A stretch of 64,000 nucleotides of DNA, taken from contig NZ_AP027741.1 in NCBI RefSeq assembly GCF_030296755.1, positions 2,781,001-2,845,000 on the forward strand, in the 5' to 3' direction. Numbering within the stretch: the stretch's first letter is position 1; every line of letters begins with the position of its first letter. The notes beneath the pieces were generated by a model. The model was not told the DNA's origin. It ran no database searches and worked only from the letters and a program-made list of their open reading frames with translations. Below are positions 63,003 through 64,000 of this stretch, in pieces. This stretch comes from Methylophaga marina (GTDB lineage: Bacteria; Pseudomonadota; Gammaproteobacteria; Nitrosococcales; Methylophagaceae). Made by a program: the position numbers and the translations under genes.

Positions 63003-64000
63003 CGGCAGTAACAACACTATTCGAGCGCATCGAAACGACGATGCCTGATTTTAAGGCGCGTCCACAACAGGTACAAATGAGCGAGTTTATTGCTCAGGCC
63101 ATGTTAAAACCACCACAGAAGCGCATTGCTGTCGTCGAGGCACCGACTGGCGTGGGGAAAACACTGGCTTATCTGACCGGCACGATTCAAACCGCATTGT
63201 TACAGAAGAAAATGCTGGTGATTAGTACGGCGACAGTTAACTTACAACAACAGCTTATTCAAAAGGATTTACCGCGCTTCTCTGCCGCGCTGGAAGAACC
63301 TATACGCTTTGTTCAGGTAAAAGGGCGTCGTCGTTACGTCTGTCCGAGTAAATTAAGTCAAACCGCTACGACTCCTGAACAACAATCCCTCAATATCCAT
63401 GTAGATGAAAAGTATCAGCAGGTGCTTCATCTCGCCCAGGCGAAACAGTTGATGAGCGAGTGGGAGCAGGAAAGCTGGGATGGCGATCGAGATAGCCGTC
63501 GCGATAAAATTGATGCAGAACTGTGGCAGCAGATATCGACAGACTCAGAAGGCTGTGCCGGAAAAAGCTGTTCCTTTTATATGCGGTGTCCCTACTATAA
63601 ATTACGTCGTGAAATGACGGCTGCTCAGGTTATCGTGGCAAACCATGATTTAATTTTAAGCGATGCCGATCTGGGGGCGGACTGGTATTGCCAAATCCGG
63701 AAGAAATCCTGTTTGTATTTGATGAAGCCCATAACTTGCCACGAAAAGCGTTGGATCATGCCGCCAAAGCATTAAATTTTATTCAGCTTTATCAAACTAC
63801 TGAAACAGCAGACAGTGTGCTGAAAAAATTCCATCCGCTTTAGCTTATCGACAACATGATTTTGGTTATATGCTGTCAGAATTACGACGGGACTTACCGG
63901 CAGTCATCAGCCATCTGCAACAGATTGAGACGATTTTGCACAGTGATGGCGTCGTGCAGGATTTATTAGAAAAGCATATCAGTGAGCCGCGTATTTTCTG
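62999..64000 (+). CDS. dinG: ATP-dependent DNA helicase DinG, N-terminal part (two frameshifts; cut by window end)
   Basis: An XPD-like iron-sulfur helicase. It starts at GTG overlapping the ldhA stop. Walker A is VVEAPTGVGKTLAYL near residue 45. Cluster cysteines are in RRYVCPS near 112 and CAGKSCSFYMRCPYY near 190. After AADLGAD the frame is lost: one base missing between 63682 and 63683 restores LVLPNPEEILFVFDEAHNL, the DEAH box. A second missing A in the six-A run at 63823-63828 restores PSALAYRQHDFGYMLSEL, which stays open to the window edge. Both look like sequencing errors. Confidence 0.9.

Overview
The window is chromosomal DNA from a gammaproteobacterium. The gene content (acnB, aceE-aceF-lpd, purM-DUF2066-hda, rluE-nudJ-mnmA-hflD, thiCOSG-thiDE, msrPQ, motY, dam) and moderate GC fit a free-living aerobic member of the class. 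A marine methylotroph of the Methylophaga / Piscirickettsiaceae type is my guess, not shown by any one gene. There are no rRNA or tRNA genes, insertion sequences, CRISPR arrays or prophage. Nearly all the DNA codes for housekeeping functions.

Layout. 1-7.8 kb is a mixed set of small transcription units: the edge of a probable type III glutamine synthetase, a FlxA-like coiled coil, a LysE/RhtB exporter, a DUF4336 protein, an AI-2E transporter, murI, a thioesterase, a SEL1/SPOR envelope protein, an unknown A+T-rich gene and an Smr nuclease. 7.9-13.6 kb is a thiamine operon under a TPP riboswitch (thiC-thiO-thiS-thiG-thiDE). 13.6-18.6 kb has a NhaP-type antiporter, motY, apt and a transport-auxiliary lipoprotein. 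18.9-28.3 kb is one long run (gyrA-serC-pheA-ispH-peptide ABC permease-fused ABC ATPase-DUF1244).

28.3-31.9 kb is the most interesting part. An ECF sigma factor and a small zinc-type anti-sigma diverge from a HvfA-like secreted peptide with regularly spaced EAKCG motifs, a DoxX membrane protein and the periplasmic methionine-sulfoxide reductase pair MsrP/MsrQ. A good ECF-type promoter lies in the divergent gap, and a strong hairpin separates the peptide gene from doxX. The modifying enzymes normally found beside HvfA peptides (DUF692 and DUF2063) are absent here.

32-37.8 kb is the pyruvate dehydrogenase operon, with a lipoyl domain fused to E3, closed by a strong terminator. It is followed by dam, argG, a diguanylate cyclase, a nitroreductase, a secretin-domain protein and purB. 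44.5-50.5 kb carries acnB and fetB lying between purB and the hflD-mnmA-nudJ-rluE block. 50.9-64 kb carries an FKBP isomerase, a hexose-6-phosphate mutarotase, nudF, DUF3108, purN-purM, DUF2066, a CDP-alcohol phosphotransferase, a second AI-2E transporter, hda, an RpfE-like gene, recJ, ldhA and dinG (cut by the window end).

Data quality matters here. At least nine genes, including the essential gyrA, carry one-base deletions, mostly in homopolymer runs. Adding back one base restores a normal full-length protein in each. These look like sequencing undercalls rather than real pseudogenes, and I give the corrected spans. All family assignments come from reading the translations by eye, without database searches.
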